DNA of 64,000 bases from Sphingomonas aquatilis (GCF_014196115.1 NZ_JACIDB010000001.1:992001-1056000), one strand, 5' to 3'. Numbered from the stretch's first letter, positions 17,617 to 26,932 are shown. A program made the numbers and translations. Notes: generated by a model from the sequence alone, not told the origin.

Positions 17617-17994
17617 TTACTTCAGCTCGACGGTCGCGCCGGCTTCTTCGAGCTGCTTCTTGATCTTCTCGGCTTCGTCCTTGTTCACGCCTTCCTTGAC
17701 CGGCTTCGGCGCGCCCTCGACGAGAGCCTTCGCTTCGGTCAGGCCCAGGCCGGTGATCGCGCGGACCTCCTTGATGACGTTGATCTTCTTGCCACCGTCG
17801 CCGGTCAGGATCACGTCGAACTCGGTCTTCTCTTCAGCGGCCGGAGCGGCAGCGCCACCGCCAGCAGCCGGAGCAGCGGCAACAGCCGCAGCGGCCGAAA
17901 CGCCCCACTTCTCTTCGAGCATCTTCGACAGCTCAGCGGCTTCGAGGACGGTCAGTTCGCTCAGGCTCTCAACGAGCGCGTTCAGGTCTGCCAT
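17617..17994 (-). CDS. rplL: 50S ribosomal protein L7/L12
   Basis: A 125-residue protein. An N-terminal dimerisation helix pair is followed by an Ala-rich hinge (about residues 35-50) and a C-terminal factor-binding domain with [31 protein letters not shown] and [12 protein letters not shown]. Multiple dimers bind L10 to form the ribosomal stalk. It is downstream of rplJ in the usual order; no rpoB follows within the window. Confidence 0.98.
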   Translation of the reverse strand: MADLNALVESLSELTVLEAAELSKMLEEKWGVSAAAAVAAAPAAGGGAAAPAAEEKTEFDVILTGDGGKKINVIKEVRAITGLGLTEAKALVEGAPKPVKEGVNKDEAEKIKKQLEEAGATVELK

Positions 17995-18070
17995 GGTACT
18001 TCCTTCATAGTTCGGGGCATCGCCCCGGAGTGTCGTTCACAAAATCGCTTGAGGCCAAGCGCCTGAAAGA

Positions 18071-18586
18071 TCAGGCGGCTTCCTTCTCGGCATAGGCCGA
18101 CAGCACGCGCGCGATCTGCGCCGCGGGAGCCTGGGTGATCGTCGCGAGCTTCGTTGCCGGAGCAACGATGAGGCCCACGATCTTCGCACGCAGTTCGTCC
18201 AGCGACGGCATGGTGGCGAGCGCCTGCACACCGGCTACGTCGAGAGCCGTCGCGCCCATCGATCCGCCCACGATTTCGAACTTGTCGTTCGTCTTCGCGA
18301 ATTCGACCGCAACCTTGGCTGCGGCGACCGGATCGACCGAGGAGGCAAGGCCGACCGGGCCGGTGAGCATATCGCCCAGCGCGCCATAGTCGGTGCCATC
18401 GAGTGCGATCTTGGCAAGCTTGTTCTTCGAGACCTTGTAGGTCGCGCCGGCATCACGCATCAGATTGCGCAGTCGCGTGGACTGCGCCACCGTCATTCCG
18501 TTGTTGCGGGTGACAACCACCACGCCGACCTCGGAAAAGGTGCGATTCAACTCGGCAACGGCCGCGGCCTTTTGAGCACGATCCAT
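18071..18586 (-). CDS. rplJ: 50S ribosomal protein L10
   Basis: A 171-residue protein. The start [10 protein letters not shown] was chosen because GGAGA lies 5 bases upstream. Conserved [20 protein letters not shown] and the helical C-terminal tail for L12 dimers are visible. It autoregulates translation of rplJL in many bacteria. The L10 leader-like region lies upstream. Confidence 0.97.
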   Translation of the reverse strand: MDRAQKAAAVAELNRTFSEVGVVVVTRNNGMTVAQSTRLRNLMRDAGATYKVSKNKLAKIALDGTDYGALGDMLTGPVGLASSVDPVAAAKVAVEFAKTNDKFEIVGGSMGATALDVAGVQALATMPSLDELRAKIVGLIVAPATKLATITQAPAAQIARVLSAYAEKEAA

Positions 18587-18594
18587 GCCATTCT

Positions 18595-18720
18595 CCACGT
18601 TTGAGAAGGCCACGCAAAGCGGCCCTCCCGGTTACAAACCGGCAGGGGAGAACCCCGGCCGGGGTTGTCCATCGATGGGGAAGGGCACCCGTGAAGGTGT
18701 AGCAGACCGACGCAAGGCTA
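18595..18720 (-). promoter_or_regulatory. Probable ribosomal protein L10 autoregulatory leader
   Basis: The 5' region of rplJ contains a stem-loop CCGGTT-ACA-AACCGG (18628-18642) and a palindrome AACCCCGGCCGGGGTT (18651-18666) ahead of the ribosome-binding site. The position and structure are consistent with the L10(L12)4-binding leader known from other bacteria. A covariance search would be needed to confirm it. Confidence 0.5.
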
Positions 18721-18883
18721 TCGCCCGACCGGTCCGTCAAATTCCTGTCCCCGTCTCGGCAGGACATTAAGCCGCGGCATATTCCGCAGCACCTGCTGTC
18801 TTGGACGGATGCACGACGAGCGAACCCGCCGGCAAGGCCGCGCACATAGCGGAAATACGGGGCGAGTCAATCATGCGCATAGG

Positions 18884-19028
18884 TCCTCCCCCGCCAGGGG
18901 GAGGGGGACCGCTCGGCGCAAGCCGAGTGGTGGAGGGGGAGGAAAACGGCGTCCCCCGTCACAAATATCATCGCCGACCGCCCCCTTCCGTCAGCGCTGC
19001 GCGCTGCCACCTCTCCTGGCGGGGAGAA
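18884..19028. repeat. Interspersed repeat, family E (CCTCCCCC-CGCC-GGGGGAGG type)
   Basis: TCCTCCCCCGCCAGGGGGAG, then GGCGCAAGCCGAGTGGTGGA, and at the far end CACCTCTCCTGGCGGGGAGA as the inverted arm. It separates the rplJ and phoX promoter regions. Confidence 0.8.
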
Positions 19029-19044
19029 TTTACGTGTCTTCAAT

Positions 19045-19074
19045 TCGTCACGTTCGTTTCATCCGGCCGTCATC
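19045..19074 (+). promoter_or_regulatory. Candidate Pho box (three 11-bp-spaced repeats) upstream of phoX
   Basis: GTCAC (19047), TTCAT (19058) and GTCAT (19069) occur at an exact 11-bp period, as in PhoB-binding direct repeats (CTGTCAT-N4-CTGTCAT). It lies 87-114 bp upstream of the phoX start. Regulation by phosphate starvation through PhoB is inferred. Confidence 0.5.
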
Positions 19075-19160
19075 CGATCGCAATCCCCCTGCCGCTTTCC
19101 CCCGCCAAAATGGGGATCGCACCGCCGGCCAACGGGCCGCGATCAAGGGGGAATTCCATC

Positions 19161-21641
19161 ATGACCATGCTCGACCAGCCGGCCATCGGCTATGACGACG
19201 GCGACATCGATACCAATGTCAGCACGAACGGCCATATCAACGATCTCATCGCGCTCCGCTATTCGCGCCGCCAGACGCTGCGCGGCGGCCTGTCGGCGAT
19301 GAGCATCGCGGTGTTCGGTGGCGCGATGCTGGCGGGCTGCGACCAGGACGACACCCGTCGCGCGACCACGGTGACCGCGGGCGACGCCACCAGCACCACC
19401 AGCGGCAAGACGGTGACTTTGGTCGGCACCGTCACCAGCGGTATGGCAAGCAGCACGGGCTGGACGCAGACGAGCGGCCCGACGGTCGCGCTAAGCACCA
19501 ATTCGACCGGCACCGCCACCTTCACCGCACCCGCGGTGACGCAGAGCACCGTCCTCGGCTTCCAGTTTGCCAGCACCTCGTCGGACGGCATCCGCTCGAT
19601 CGCCGATACCAGCGTCACCGTCGCGCCCGCGATCCTCGATTTCACCGCGGTGTCCAAGAGCCTGGCCGACGTCGTCGCCGTACCCTCGGGCTATCAGGTG
19701 GCCGTCCTCTACCGCCTCGGCGATCCGATCAACGGCAGCGTCGGCGCTTATGCCAATGACGGCAGCGACACGACCTTCTCGGCGCGCGCGGGCGACCATC
19801 ACGACGGCATGAGCTATTTCGGGCTCGCCGCCAGCGGCACCACGCCGGACGCGAGCAACAGCAGCCGCGGCCTGCTGGTGATGAACCACGAGAATATCAC
19901 CGAAAGCTACCTGCACCCCAACGGCCCGACCAACCTGTCGTCGGGCGTCCGCCCGACCGCCGAGGTGCTGAAGGAGATGGAGTGCCATGGCGTCAGCGTG
20001 ATCGAGATCACGCGCGGCACCAGCGCCTGGAGCTATAGCAGCACCAGCAGCTTCAACCGCCGCATCACGCCGTTCACGCCGACCAGCTTTTCGGGGCCGG
20101 TCGCGGGCAGCGCGTTGCTGTACACCGCCTATGCGACCAACGGCCGCACCGGTCGCGGTACGATCAACAATTGCGCTAACGGTCGTATGCCGTGGAACAC
20201 CTATCTGACCGCGGAAGAGAATTGGGCGGGCTATTTCCGCCGCGATTCGGGCGACAACACACGCCGCGCCGCCGCGGTGGGGGCGAAGTCGGTCACTGCC
20301 TTCTCGCGCTACGGCCTCAGCGAACGCGCCGGCAATTATCGCTGGACCTTCTCCGACGCGCCGACCTCGGGCGACACGACCCGGATCGCCAAGTTCAACG
20401 CGACGATCGATCCGACCAAGGCGGCCGACGGCACGCAGGATTTCCGCAACGAACCCAACCAGTACGGCTGGATCGTCGAAATCGATCCGTTCGACCCGTC
20501 GTCGACCCCGCGCAAGCGCACCGCGCTCGGCCGGATGAACCACGAAGGCTGCGTCGTCGGCCGCACCATCGCGGGCGTCCGCCCGGCTTTCTACATGGGC
20601 GACGATGCGCAGAACGAATATCTCTACAAGTTCGTCTCCGCGACGCCCTGGTCCGATGCCGACGCCACCGCGAGCAACCGCTTGGCGATCGGCGACAAAT
20701 ATCTCGACAGCGGCACGCTGTACGTCGCCAAGCTCAACGCGGACGGCAGCGGCCAGTGGCTGCCGCTGGTGTTCGGGCAGGGGCCGCTGACCGCGGGCAA
20801 TCCGGCCTATGCCTTCGCCGATCAGGCTGATGTGCTGACCCATGCCCGCCTGGCTGGCGACGCGTTGGGCGCGACCAAGATGGATCGTCCCGAATGGACG
20901 GCGGTCAATCCGGTCAACGGCCAGATGTACCTGACGCTGACCAACAATTCGTCGCGCACCGCCGCCAACACCGATGCCGCCAACCCGCGCGCCTATAGCG
21001 ATCCCAAGACGACCGGCGGCCAGACCAACGGCAATCCCAACGGCCATGTCATCCGCCTGCGCGAAACCGGCGACACCAGCGAGGCGACGAGCTTCACCTG
21101 GGATATCTACGCCTTCGGGGCGGGCGCGGACCTCAACCCCGCCAACATCAATCTGTCGAACCTCGACGCGACGAACGACTTCTCGTCGCCGGACGGCCTG
21201 TGGTTCGCCCGGCCCAGCAACGTCGCGGGGCAGGGGACGCCGCTGATGTGGATCCAGACCGACGACGGGGCCTATACCGACGTCACCAATTGCATGATGC
21301 TCGCCGCGATCCCCGGCACCGTCGGCGATGGCGGAACGCGGACGATCACCAACAGCCTGAACGGCGTCACCGCCAGCCAGACGACGCGCATCGGCAAGGC
21401 GCCGGGCACGTCGCTGAAACGCTTCCTGGTCGGCCCGAAGCAGTGCGAGATCACCGGCATCGATTCGACGCCGGATGGCCGGACGCTGTTCGTCAACATC
21501 CAGCATCCTGGCGAAAACGGCGGCCCGACCAACATCACCAGCAACTGGCCGCAGAGCCAGGCGACCGGCACCGGCACCGGTCGTCCGCGCTCGGCGACGA
21601 TCGTCATCACCAAGACGGATGGCGGCATCATCGGCCTGTAA
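19161..21641 (+). CDS. phoX: PhoX-family secreted alkaline phosphatase
   Basis: An 826-residue protein. The Tat signal SRRQTLRGG (twin Arg 36-37) is followed by a hydrophobic stretch and a lipobox-like LAGC (C60). A ~90-residue PKD/Ig-like module follows, with the hallmark WTQTSGP and a FTAP strand (residues ~60-155). The PhoX catalytic beta-propeller has GDHHDGM, MNHEN, NMTAEENW-like YLTAEENWAGYF, RMNHEGCVV and YMGDDAQNEYLYKF. PhoX enzymes use Ca2+ and an Fe-based cofactor to hydrolyse phosphomonoesters outside the inner membrane. The ATG follows CAAGGGGGAATTC. A frame-open extension upstream lacks family features. Confidence 0.9.
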   Translation: MTMLDQPAIGYDDGDIDTNVSTNGHINDLIALRYSRRQTLRGGLSAMSIAVFGGAMLAGCDQDDTRRATTVTAGDATSTTSGKTVTLVGTVTSGMASSTGWTQTSGPTVALSTNSTGTATFTAPAVTQSTVLGFQFASTSSDGIRSIADTSVTVAPAILDFTAVSKSLADVVAVPSGYQVAVLYRLGDPINGSVGAYANDGSDTTFSARAGDHHDGMSYFGLAASGTTPDASNSSRGLLVMNHENITESYLHPNGPTNLSSGVRPTAEVLKEMECHGVSVIEITRGTSAWSYSSTSSFNRRITPFTPTSFSGPVAGSALLYTAYATNGRTGRGTINNCANGRMPWNTYLTAEENWAGYFRRDSGDNTRRAAAVGAKSVTAFSRYGLSERAGNYRWTFSDAPTSGDTTRIAKFNATIDPTKAADGTQDFRNEPNQYGWIVEIDPFDPSSTPRKRTALGRMNHEGCVVGRTIAGVRPAFYMGDDAQNEYLYKFVSATPWSDADATASNRLAIGDKYLDSGTLYVAKLNADGSGQWLPLVFGQGPLTAGNPAYAFADQADVLTHARLAGDALGATKMDRPEWTAVNPVNGQMYLTLTNNSSRTAANTDAANPRAYSDPKTTGGQTNGNPNGHVIRLRETGDTSEATSFTWDIYAFGAGADLNPANINLSNLDATNDFSSPDGLWFARPSNVAGQGTPLMWIQTDDGAYTDVTNCMMLAAIPGTVGDGGTRTITNSLNGVTASQTTRIGKAPGTSLKRFLVGPKQCEITGIDSTPDGRTLFVNIQHPGENGGPTNITSNWPQSQATGTGTGRPRSATIVITKTDGGIIGL

Positions 21642-21818
21642 TCGGACCGGGGCGACCGCGGGGACCACCACCCGCGGTCGCTGCCTTCAAAAAAAGTCCG
21701 CTTTCGACCCGTGTCGGGAACCTCCCGTTAAAGACTGGCGCGGCATAGCAGGCTCTATGATCCCGAGTGCCACCCCTCTGTCGCCGATCGTGGGCCCCGT
21801 TCGCCCAGGGGAGCGGCC

Positions 21819-22316
21819 GTGAAGCAGCGGGAACCGCGCCGGAAGGTGATGGTGCGAGCGCGCATGCGCCGGGGCACCGGTTGGGGCGACGTCACGATCC
21901 ACAATATGTCGTCGCGCGGACTGCTCGCCACCGCGGACGAGGAGTTCCGCCCGGGTACGGTGATCGAGATCCGGCGCATCCATCACATCATCGTCGGCCG
22001 CGTCGTGTGGGCGAAGGGCCAGTATTTCGGCGTCCGCACGCAGGACAAGATCGACATCGACGGCATCGTGTCGGCCAAGCCGCCGGCGCAGAAGCCGGGG
22101 ACCGAGGCGGGCGCATCCGGCCCGGATCGGCGTGGCGCCAACCGGGCCGTCTCGGTCGCCGAGCGCGAAGCCAAGAGCCGCCGCTTCGCCGCGCGCTTCC
22201 AGTTCGTCGTCATGCTGATCGGCATCGGCGCTGCGGGACTGATCGCGGTGCAATATGTCTCGGGCGTGCTGTCCACCCCGCTCGCCGCCGTCAGCGCCGC
22301 GCTCGACGGCAAGTAA
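21819..22316 (+). CDS. PilZ-domain protein with C-terminal membrane helix
   Basis: A 165-residue protein. The N-terminal PilZ domain begins with the RR pair in EPRRKVMVRARMRR and contains INMSSRG-like IHNMSSRGLL (the DxSxxG-equivalent), expected to bind cyclic di-GMP. The final ~40 residues include one transmembrane helix (FVVMLIGIGAAGLIAVQYV). The GTG start follows CAGGGGAGC. Its partner is unknown; a role in a c-di-GMP output at the membrane is inferred. Confidence 0.82.
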   Translation: MKQREPRRKVMVRARMRRGTGWGDVTIHNMSSRGLLATADEEFRPGTVIEIRRIHHIIVGRVVWAKGQYFGVRTQDKIDIDGIVSAKPPAQKPGTEAGASGPDRRGANRAVSVAEREAKSRRFAARFQFVVMLIGIGAAGLIAVQYVSGVLSTPLAAVSAALDGK

Positions 22317-22341
22317 GGCCGCCGGGTCGTTCTACACGCTC

Positions 22342-22448
22342 CGTCACCCCGGACGTGTTTCGGGGTCCCCCGGGCCGTGGGGGGGCGTTCTCGCCTCGGG
22401 CCATCCCCCTCGCCACGGAGTGGACCCCGGACCAAGTCCGGGGTGACG
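22342..22448. repeat. Family A palindromic repeat, tandem unit 1
   Basis: A 107-bp element, the first of three at ~213-bp spacing between the PilZ gene and rplA. The spacers between elements also share sequence (CGTTCCGAAC, GGCCGGGATCGC, TCCAAACGCTC). Confidence 0.9.
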
Positions 22449-22555
22449 GGCGGGTGGGGCCGCCGTTCCGAACTACGTTTAGCGTGCGAAGAGCCGGGGA
22501 TCGCTTGCCGTGCGCTGGAGGCCAATTTGGGCCCGCCGGGTCGTTCCAAACGCTC

Positions 22556-22662
22556 CGTCACCCCGGACTTGTTCCGGGGTCCACCGGGCCGCGCGGGGGC
22601 GTTCTCGCCTCCGGCCGTTCCCCTCGCCACGGAGTGAACCCCGGACCAAGTCCGGGGTGACG
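22556..22662. repeat. Family A palindromic repeat, tandem unit 2
   Basis: A 107-bp element starting 214 bp after unit 1, with the same outer arms. One arm carries GAACCCC in place of GGACCCC. Confidence 0.9.
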
Positions 22663-22767
22663 TGTGGGTGGGGCAGGCGTTCCGAACCACGCCCAACGCG
22701 AGACGGGCCGGGATCGCCCGCCATACGCGGGAAGCCGATAGGACCAGCCGGACAGCTCCAAACGCTC

Positions 22768-22874
22768 CGTCACCCCGGACGTGTTCCGGGGTCCACCGGG
22801 CCGCGGGGGGACGTTCTCGCCTCCGGCCGTTCCCCTCGCCGCGGAGTGGACCCCGGACCAAGTCCGGGGTGACG
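22768..22874. repeat. Family A palindromic repeat, tandem unit 3
   Basis: A 107-bp element starting 212 bp after unit 2. The shared spacer sequence shows that the whole ~213-bp unit, not just the palindrome, was duplicated. Confidence 0.9.
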
Positions 22875-22918
22875 GCGTGGGTAGGGCGGGCCTTCGCGCA
22901 TTGAGCCCACACGCAAAA

Positions 22919-22943
22919 AGGGCCGGGATCGCTCCCGGCCCTT
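22919..22943 (-). terminator. Terminator of rplKA
   Basis: GGGCCGGGA/TCCCGGCCC hairpin with a 4-base loop (22920-22941), with A-rich and T-rich flanks on both sides, so it may act in both directions. It lies 27 bp beyond the rplA stop. Confidence 0.9.
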
Positions 22944-22969
22944 TTCGTATTCCGAACGATCGGAAAGGC

Positions 22970-23662
22970 TTACGCGCCCGCGACCTCGGCGGTATCGACG
23001 CGGATGCCCGGGCCCATCGTCGAGCTGACGGCGACCTTGCGGACATACTTGCCCTTGGCGCCCGACGGCTTGGCCTTGACGACCGCATCGACCAGCGCGT
23101 CGAAGTTGCGGCGCAGGTCTTCCTGGCTGAACGACGCCTTGCCGATGCCCGAGTGAATGATGCCGGCCTTTTCGACGCGGTATTCCACCTGACCGCCCTT
23201 GGCGGCCTTCACTGCTTCGGCGACGTTCATCGTCACGGTGCCGAGCTTCGGGTTCGGCATCAGGCCCTTGGGGCCCAGCACCTTACCGAGGCGGCCGACG
23301 ACGCCCATCATGTCCGGGGTCGCGATGCAGCGATCGAAGTCGATCGTGCCGCCCTGGATCGTTTCCATCAGGTCTTCCGCACCGACGACGTCGGCGCCGG
23401 CGGCGCGCGCTTCGTCAGCCTTCGGACCGCGGGCGAAGACGCCGACGCGGACGGTCTTGCCGGTGCCGGCGGGCAGGGTCACGACGCCGCGGACCATCTG
23501 GTCGGCGTGGCGCGGATCGACGCCCAGGTTCAGCGCGACTTCGATCGTCTCATCGAACTTGGCGGTGGCGTTCTGCTTCGCGAGCGCGATCGCCTGATCG
23601 ACGCCGTGCAGCGTTTCCGGGTTGATGGCGTTCGCCTTCTGCTTCTTGGTCAGCTTGGCCAT
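22970..23662 (-). CDS. rplA: 50S ribosomal protein L1
   Basis: A 230-residue protein. Conserved segments include [35 protein letters not shown] and a C-terminal [12 protein letters not shown]1 binds 23S rRNA at the L1 stalk and represses its own operon. The gene starts 4 bp after rplK. Confidence 0.98.
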   Translation of the reverse strand: MAKLTKKQKANAINPETLHGVDQAIALAKQNATAKFDETIEVALNLGVDPRHADQMVRGVVTLPAGTGKTVRVGVFARGPKADEARAAGADVVGAEDLMETIQGGTIDFDRCIATPDMMGVVGRLGKVLGPKGLMPNPKLGTVTMNVAEAVKAAKGGQVEYRVEKAGIIHSGIGKASFSQEDLRRNFDALVDAVVKAKPSGAKGKYVRKVAVSSTMGPGIRVDTAEVAGA

Positions 23663-23666
23663 TCTA

Positions 23667-24098
23667 TCAGCCCTCCGTCACTTCGAGGCCCATCGCGCGG
23701 GCGGAGCCTTCGATGATCTTGGTCGCAGCCTCGATGTCGTTGGCGTTCAGATCCTTCATCTTGGTCTGGGCGATCTCGGCGAGCTTGCTGCGCGCGATCT
23801 TGCCCGCGACGACCTTGCCCGGCTCCTTCGAACCCGACTTCAGGCCGGCGGCCTTCTTGATCAGGAACGACGCCGGCGGCGTCTTGATCTCGAAGCTGAA
23901 CGAACGGTCGGCATAGACGGTGATCTTGGTGGGCAGCGGCGTGCCCTTGTCCATGTCGGTCGTCTGCGCGTTGAACGCCTTGCAGAATTCCATGATGTTC
24001 ACGCCGCGCTGACCCAGCGCCGGGCCGATCGGCGGGGCGGGCTTGGCGTCGCCTGCAGGAACCTGCAGGTTGATGTAACCTGTGATCTTCTTTGCCAT
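23667..24098 (-). CDS. rplK: 50S ribosomal protein L11
   Basis: A 143-residue protein. The N-terminal domain has [20 protein letters not shown] and the [15 protein letters not shown] segment; the C-terminal rRNA-binding domain ends with [11 protein letters not shown]. It is a target of lysine methylation in bacteria (PrmA). It is the first gene of a two-gene rplKA unit; secE and nusG are not upstream here. Confidence 0.98.
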   Translation of the reverse strand: MAKKITGYINLQVPAGDAKPAPPIGPALGQRGVNIMEFCKAFNAQTTDMDKGTPLPTKITVYADRSFSFEIKTPPASFLIKKAAGLKSGSKEPGKVVAGKIARSKLAEIAQTKMKDLNANDIEAATKIIEGSARAMGLEVTEG

Positions 24099-24281
24099 GT
24101 CACTCTCGTTTCAAGTTTAGCGGTCCAGACGGGGCAAGCCCCTCCCGCAAGCATTCCAGGCATGAGCATGGAAGCGCGGGCCCTTACGCGCAAAGGCGCG
24201 CGGGGGCAAGGGGGGGCAACATGGACCGCCCGGCGGCTATGACGGGGGAGGCTGTACAAAGCGATCGACGTGTCCGTAACC

Positions 24282-24364
24282 CGTCATCCCGGCCTTGAGC
24301 CGGGATCCCGCTTCTTTCTTCGGCCGTTGATAAAGCGGGGCCCCGGATCACGTCCGGGGTGACG
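24282..24364. repeat. Family A palindromic repeat (short form)
   Basis: Short 83-bp form with arms CGTCATCCCGGCCTTGAGCC and TCACGTCCGGGGTGACGG. It lies in the 303-bp gap between rplK and the SET gene; the rest of that gap (24099-24281) shows only possible promoter sequence and no gene. Confidence 0.8.
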
Positions 24365-24401
24365 GGGTTGGGCGCGCGCGGGGCATTGCACGCGTCTAAA
24401 T

Positions 24402-25532
24402 CTACGCGACGCGGCGTCCCATGTCGCGCTCGTCCAGATACGGCGCGACGATCCCCATTGCGCGATAGCGATCCTGCACCTCGGCCGGCAGCAGCGCAAA
24501 GGCACGGATGACGCCGCGGCATTCGGGGCTGCCGCACGCGCATTGCATCGACCAGTCGGGGTCGGCGAGCGTGGTGGAATAGTCCCAGGCGATCTCCTCG
24601 CCCGGCGCGATCGGGCGCAGCGCGACCAGGAAGACGCCGTCGTCGGTGAAGCGCAGGCCCGCATTGGGCGAACAGCTATGGTTGATCAGATCGTCGATCC
24701 GCCCGGATGGCCCCATGTAGCGGTCGCGCCCGATCTGCAGATACCGGTCCGACGCGCCGCTCAACCCTTGCGGCAGACGCGCGGCGGGGACGATCGGGCC
24801 GGAGAAGCGCACGATCGTCTCGGCTTGCGCGAAGCCCTGTGCCGCGAACACCGCCTTGCCGATATGCGTCTCGCCGACCGCGAACGGGTTGGCGGGCAGA
24901 TAGGCGTCGAGCACGCGCAGCTTGCCCTCGCGCCGCCCGAACGAACGGATCGGGTTCAGCGTCGCCAGCCCCACCATGAACCACACGCTGGCGTGGCACA
25001 GCAGCTCGACGACGACATAGCCATATTCGCCCACGCCCGAGCCGGGGCTGCGCATCGTCACCAGCAGCGTCGCCATGTCGCCCAGCGTCCACAGCCCCCA
25101 GGCCGGCGAGCGTTCGCGCGCGCGATCCTCCCACACGCTCGCCCAGGTCGGCCAGAAGCCCAGCGGCACCGCCGCGACGACGAGCATATGCGCCCAGAAC
25201 GTTTCCTGTAGCGGCAGCCACAGGATGATCGCGGCGAGGCTCGCCGCCATGCAGATCGTCTCGGTCGAGGATGGCCGAGTCCAGCGCGAGCGGCGCCACA
25301 TCGCGAGCGTCACGACGATACAGGCAAGCGCGGAGACGATGAAGACGATGCCCTGCGGCTCACCAGGATTGACCGCGACATAGGTGGCGGCCTCGACCCC
25401 CGTCGCGACCGTCCAGATCAGCCAGGACGCGCGGCTCGGCTCAAGCAGATGCCGCCGAAGCCCTGCCAGATAAATGGCATAGCCCGACAGGCTCAGCACC
25501 ATCGCCACGATGAACCAAGGCTCGACCGTCAT
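24402..25532 (-). CDS. Membrane-anchored SET-domain protein methyltransferase
   Basis: A 376-residue protein. The N-terminal ~200 residues contain about six hydrophobic segments (WFIVAMVLSLSGYAIYLAG, IVFIVSALACIVVTLAMW, CMAASLAAIILWLPL). The C-terminal ~150 residues are a SET domain with NHSCSPNAG (N284) and EEIAWDYS (Y318, the catalytic tyrosine), followed by a post-SET cysteine cluster C331, C333, C338 in QCACGSPECRG. SET enzymes transfer methyl groups from SAM to protein lysines. It lies directly upstream of rplK on the same strand. The substrate is unknown. ATG start with AGAAGGTGGGGGA upstream. Confidence 0.85.
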   Translation of the reverse strand: MTVEPWFIVAMVLSLSGYAIYLAGLRRHLLEPSRASWLIWTVATGVEAATYVAVNPGEPQGIVFIVSALACIVVTLAMWRRSRWTRPSSTETICMAASLAAIILWLPLQETFWAHMLVVAAVPLGFWPTWASVWEDRARERSPAWGLWTLGDMATLLVTMRSPGSGVGEYGYVVVELLCHASVWFMVGLATLNPIRSFGRREGKLRVLDAYLPANPFAVGETHIGKAVFAAQGFAQAETIVRFSGPIVPAARLPQGLSGASDRYLQIGRDRYMGPSGRIDDLINHSCSPNAGLRFTDDGVFLVALRPIAPGEEIAWDYSTTLADPDWSMQCACGSPECRGVIRAFALLPAEVQDRYRAMGIVAPYLDERDMGRRVA

Positions 25533-25658
25533 TCCCCCACCTTCTTGGTAAACAGGGCGTAAACGATGATGGTAAATCCGTCGAGGGGGCGGGGCGTCTC
25601 GCGAAGTCGGCGGCAGAACGGATGGCCGGCTTCATCCGAGGCCTTCGCCCACCCACCC

Positions 25659-25816
25659 CGTCACCCCGGACTTGATCCGGGGTCCACCGGGCCGCGAGGG
25701 GACGTCTGGAGCCTCTTGCCGTCCCCCAAGCCGCGGAGTGGACCCCGGAACCAGTCCGGGGTCCCGCTTCTTGCCCGACCACCAACAGCGGGACCCCGGC
25801 TCAAGGCTGGGGCGAC
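25659..25816. repeat. Family A repeat hybrid (long 5' unit plus short unit)
   Basis: CGTCACCCCGGACTTGATCC opens a family A element whose right arm runs into GGGGTCCCGCTTCTTGCCCG, and CGGGACCCCGGCTCAAGGCT closes a second short element. The gap between the SET gene and dinB (25533-25834) is otherwise empty. Confidence 0.75.
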
Positions 25817-25834
25817 GGCGGACCGCAGCAAACC

Positions 25835-26932
25835 CTACAACGGCAAACTCGGCTGCACCGCGTCGTCCGCCGGCTCGGCGCCCGGCCGCAGGATGCCGGA
25901 CAGCGTCAGGCCGAGCAGGCGGACGCCGCCCGGCACGGGCAGTTGCGCGGTCAGCAGGTCGATGCCGATGCCGAGGAACGCCGCCTTGCTCGCCACCGGC
26001 ACGGCGAGCGAGCGGGCACGGGTGATCGTCTGGAAGTCGGCGTGGCGCAATTTCATCGTCACCGTCTTGCCCTGCGCCCCTGAGCGTTCGACGCGCTCCC
26101 ACGCCGCATCGGCGACGCGGGCAAGCGCGGCGTGCAGGTCGGCGGGATCGGTCAGGTTGGTTTCGAACGTCCGCTCCGCGCCGATCGATTTGGCGGCGCG
26201 ATGCGCGCGCACTGGGCGGAAATCCTGCCCGCGCGCAGCACCATACAGATAATCCGCATAGGAGCCGAAATGCTGTTGCAGAAAGGCGAGCGGCCGGTCG
26301 CGCAGGTCGGCGCCGGTGACGATGCCCAATTGCTCCATCCGCCGCGCCGTCACCGGCCCCACGCCATGGAAGCGCTTGACCGGCAGCGAGGCGACGAAGG
26401 CGGCGCCCTTGTGCGGCGGGATGACGCAGAGGCCGTCGGGCTTGTTCTGGTCCGATGCCAGTTTGGCGATGAACTTGTTGTAGCTCACCCCCGCTGACGC
26501 GGTGAGCCCGGTGACCTGCTTGATCCGCGCGCGGATCTGCTCGGCGATCGCCTTCGCCGATCCCAGGCCGTGGCGGTCTTCGCTGACGTCCAGATAGGCT
26601 TCGTCGAGCGAGAGCGGTTCGACCGCGTCGGTGTAATCGGCGAAGATGGCGCGAATCTGGTTCGACACGGCTTTGTACACCTCGAACCGCGGGCGGACGA
26701 AGACGAGGTCGGGACAGCGCCGGATCGCGGTGACCGAGGGCATCGCCGATCGCACGCCGAACGCGCGCGCCTCGTAACTCGCCGCCGCCACCACGCCGCG
26801 CGCCCGGCTGCCGCCGACCGCCACCGGCTTGCCCCGCAGCGCCGGATCGTCGCGCTGTTCGACCGAGGCGTAGAAGGCGTCCATGTCGACGTGAATGATC
26901 TTGCGCATGGGGGGCGTCGCGCCGTCGGCCAT
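25835..26932 (-). CDS. dinB: DNA polymerase IV (Y-family translesion polymerase)
   Basis: A 365-residue protein. Catalytic motifs are IIHVDMDAFYASVE and SLDEAYLDVSED. The SYNKFIAKLASDQNKP segment, the helix-hairpin-helix thumb (RFHGVGPVTARRM) and a little-finger domain follow. The last residues, QPSLPL, form a beta-clamp-binding motif. An internal ATG at residue 9 (MRKIIHVDMD) matches the E. coli start and may be the true one. The gene is solitary. Confidence 0.93.
   Translation of the reverse strand: MADGATPPMRKIIHVDMDAFYASVEQRDDPALRGKPVAVGGSRARGVVAAASYEARAFGVRSAMPSVTAIRRCPDLVFVRPRFEVYKAVSNQIRAIFADYTDAVEPLSLDEAYLDVSEDRHGLGSAKAIAEQIRARIKQVTGLTASAGVSYNKFIAKLASDQNKPDGLCVIPPHKGAAFVASLPVKRFHGVGPVTARRMEQLGIVTGADLRDRPLAFLQQHFGSYADYLYGAARGQDFRPVRAHRAAKSIGAERTFETNLTDPADLHAALARVADAAWERVERSGAQGKTVTMKLRHADFQTITRARSLAVPVASKAAFLGIGIDLLTAQLPVPGGVRLLGLTLSGILRPGAEPADDAVQPSLPL

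Noticed and set aside
19491..21671. A 726-residue minus-strand frame opposite phoX, and similar long antisense frames (379-1602 plus, 5792-8152 plus, 10625-11953 minus)
   Set aside because: High GC leaves opposite frames open. These show no family motifs and lack ribosome-binding sites, while the other strand has clear domain matches.
22342..22874. Possible CRISPR array from regularly spaced repeats
   Set aside because: Units are ~213 bp with conserved, not variable, spacers and large internal palindromes; no cas gene is near.
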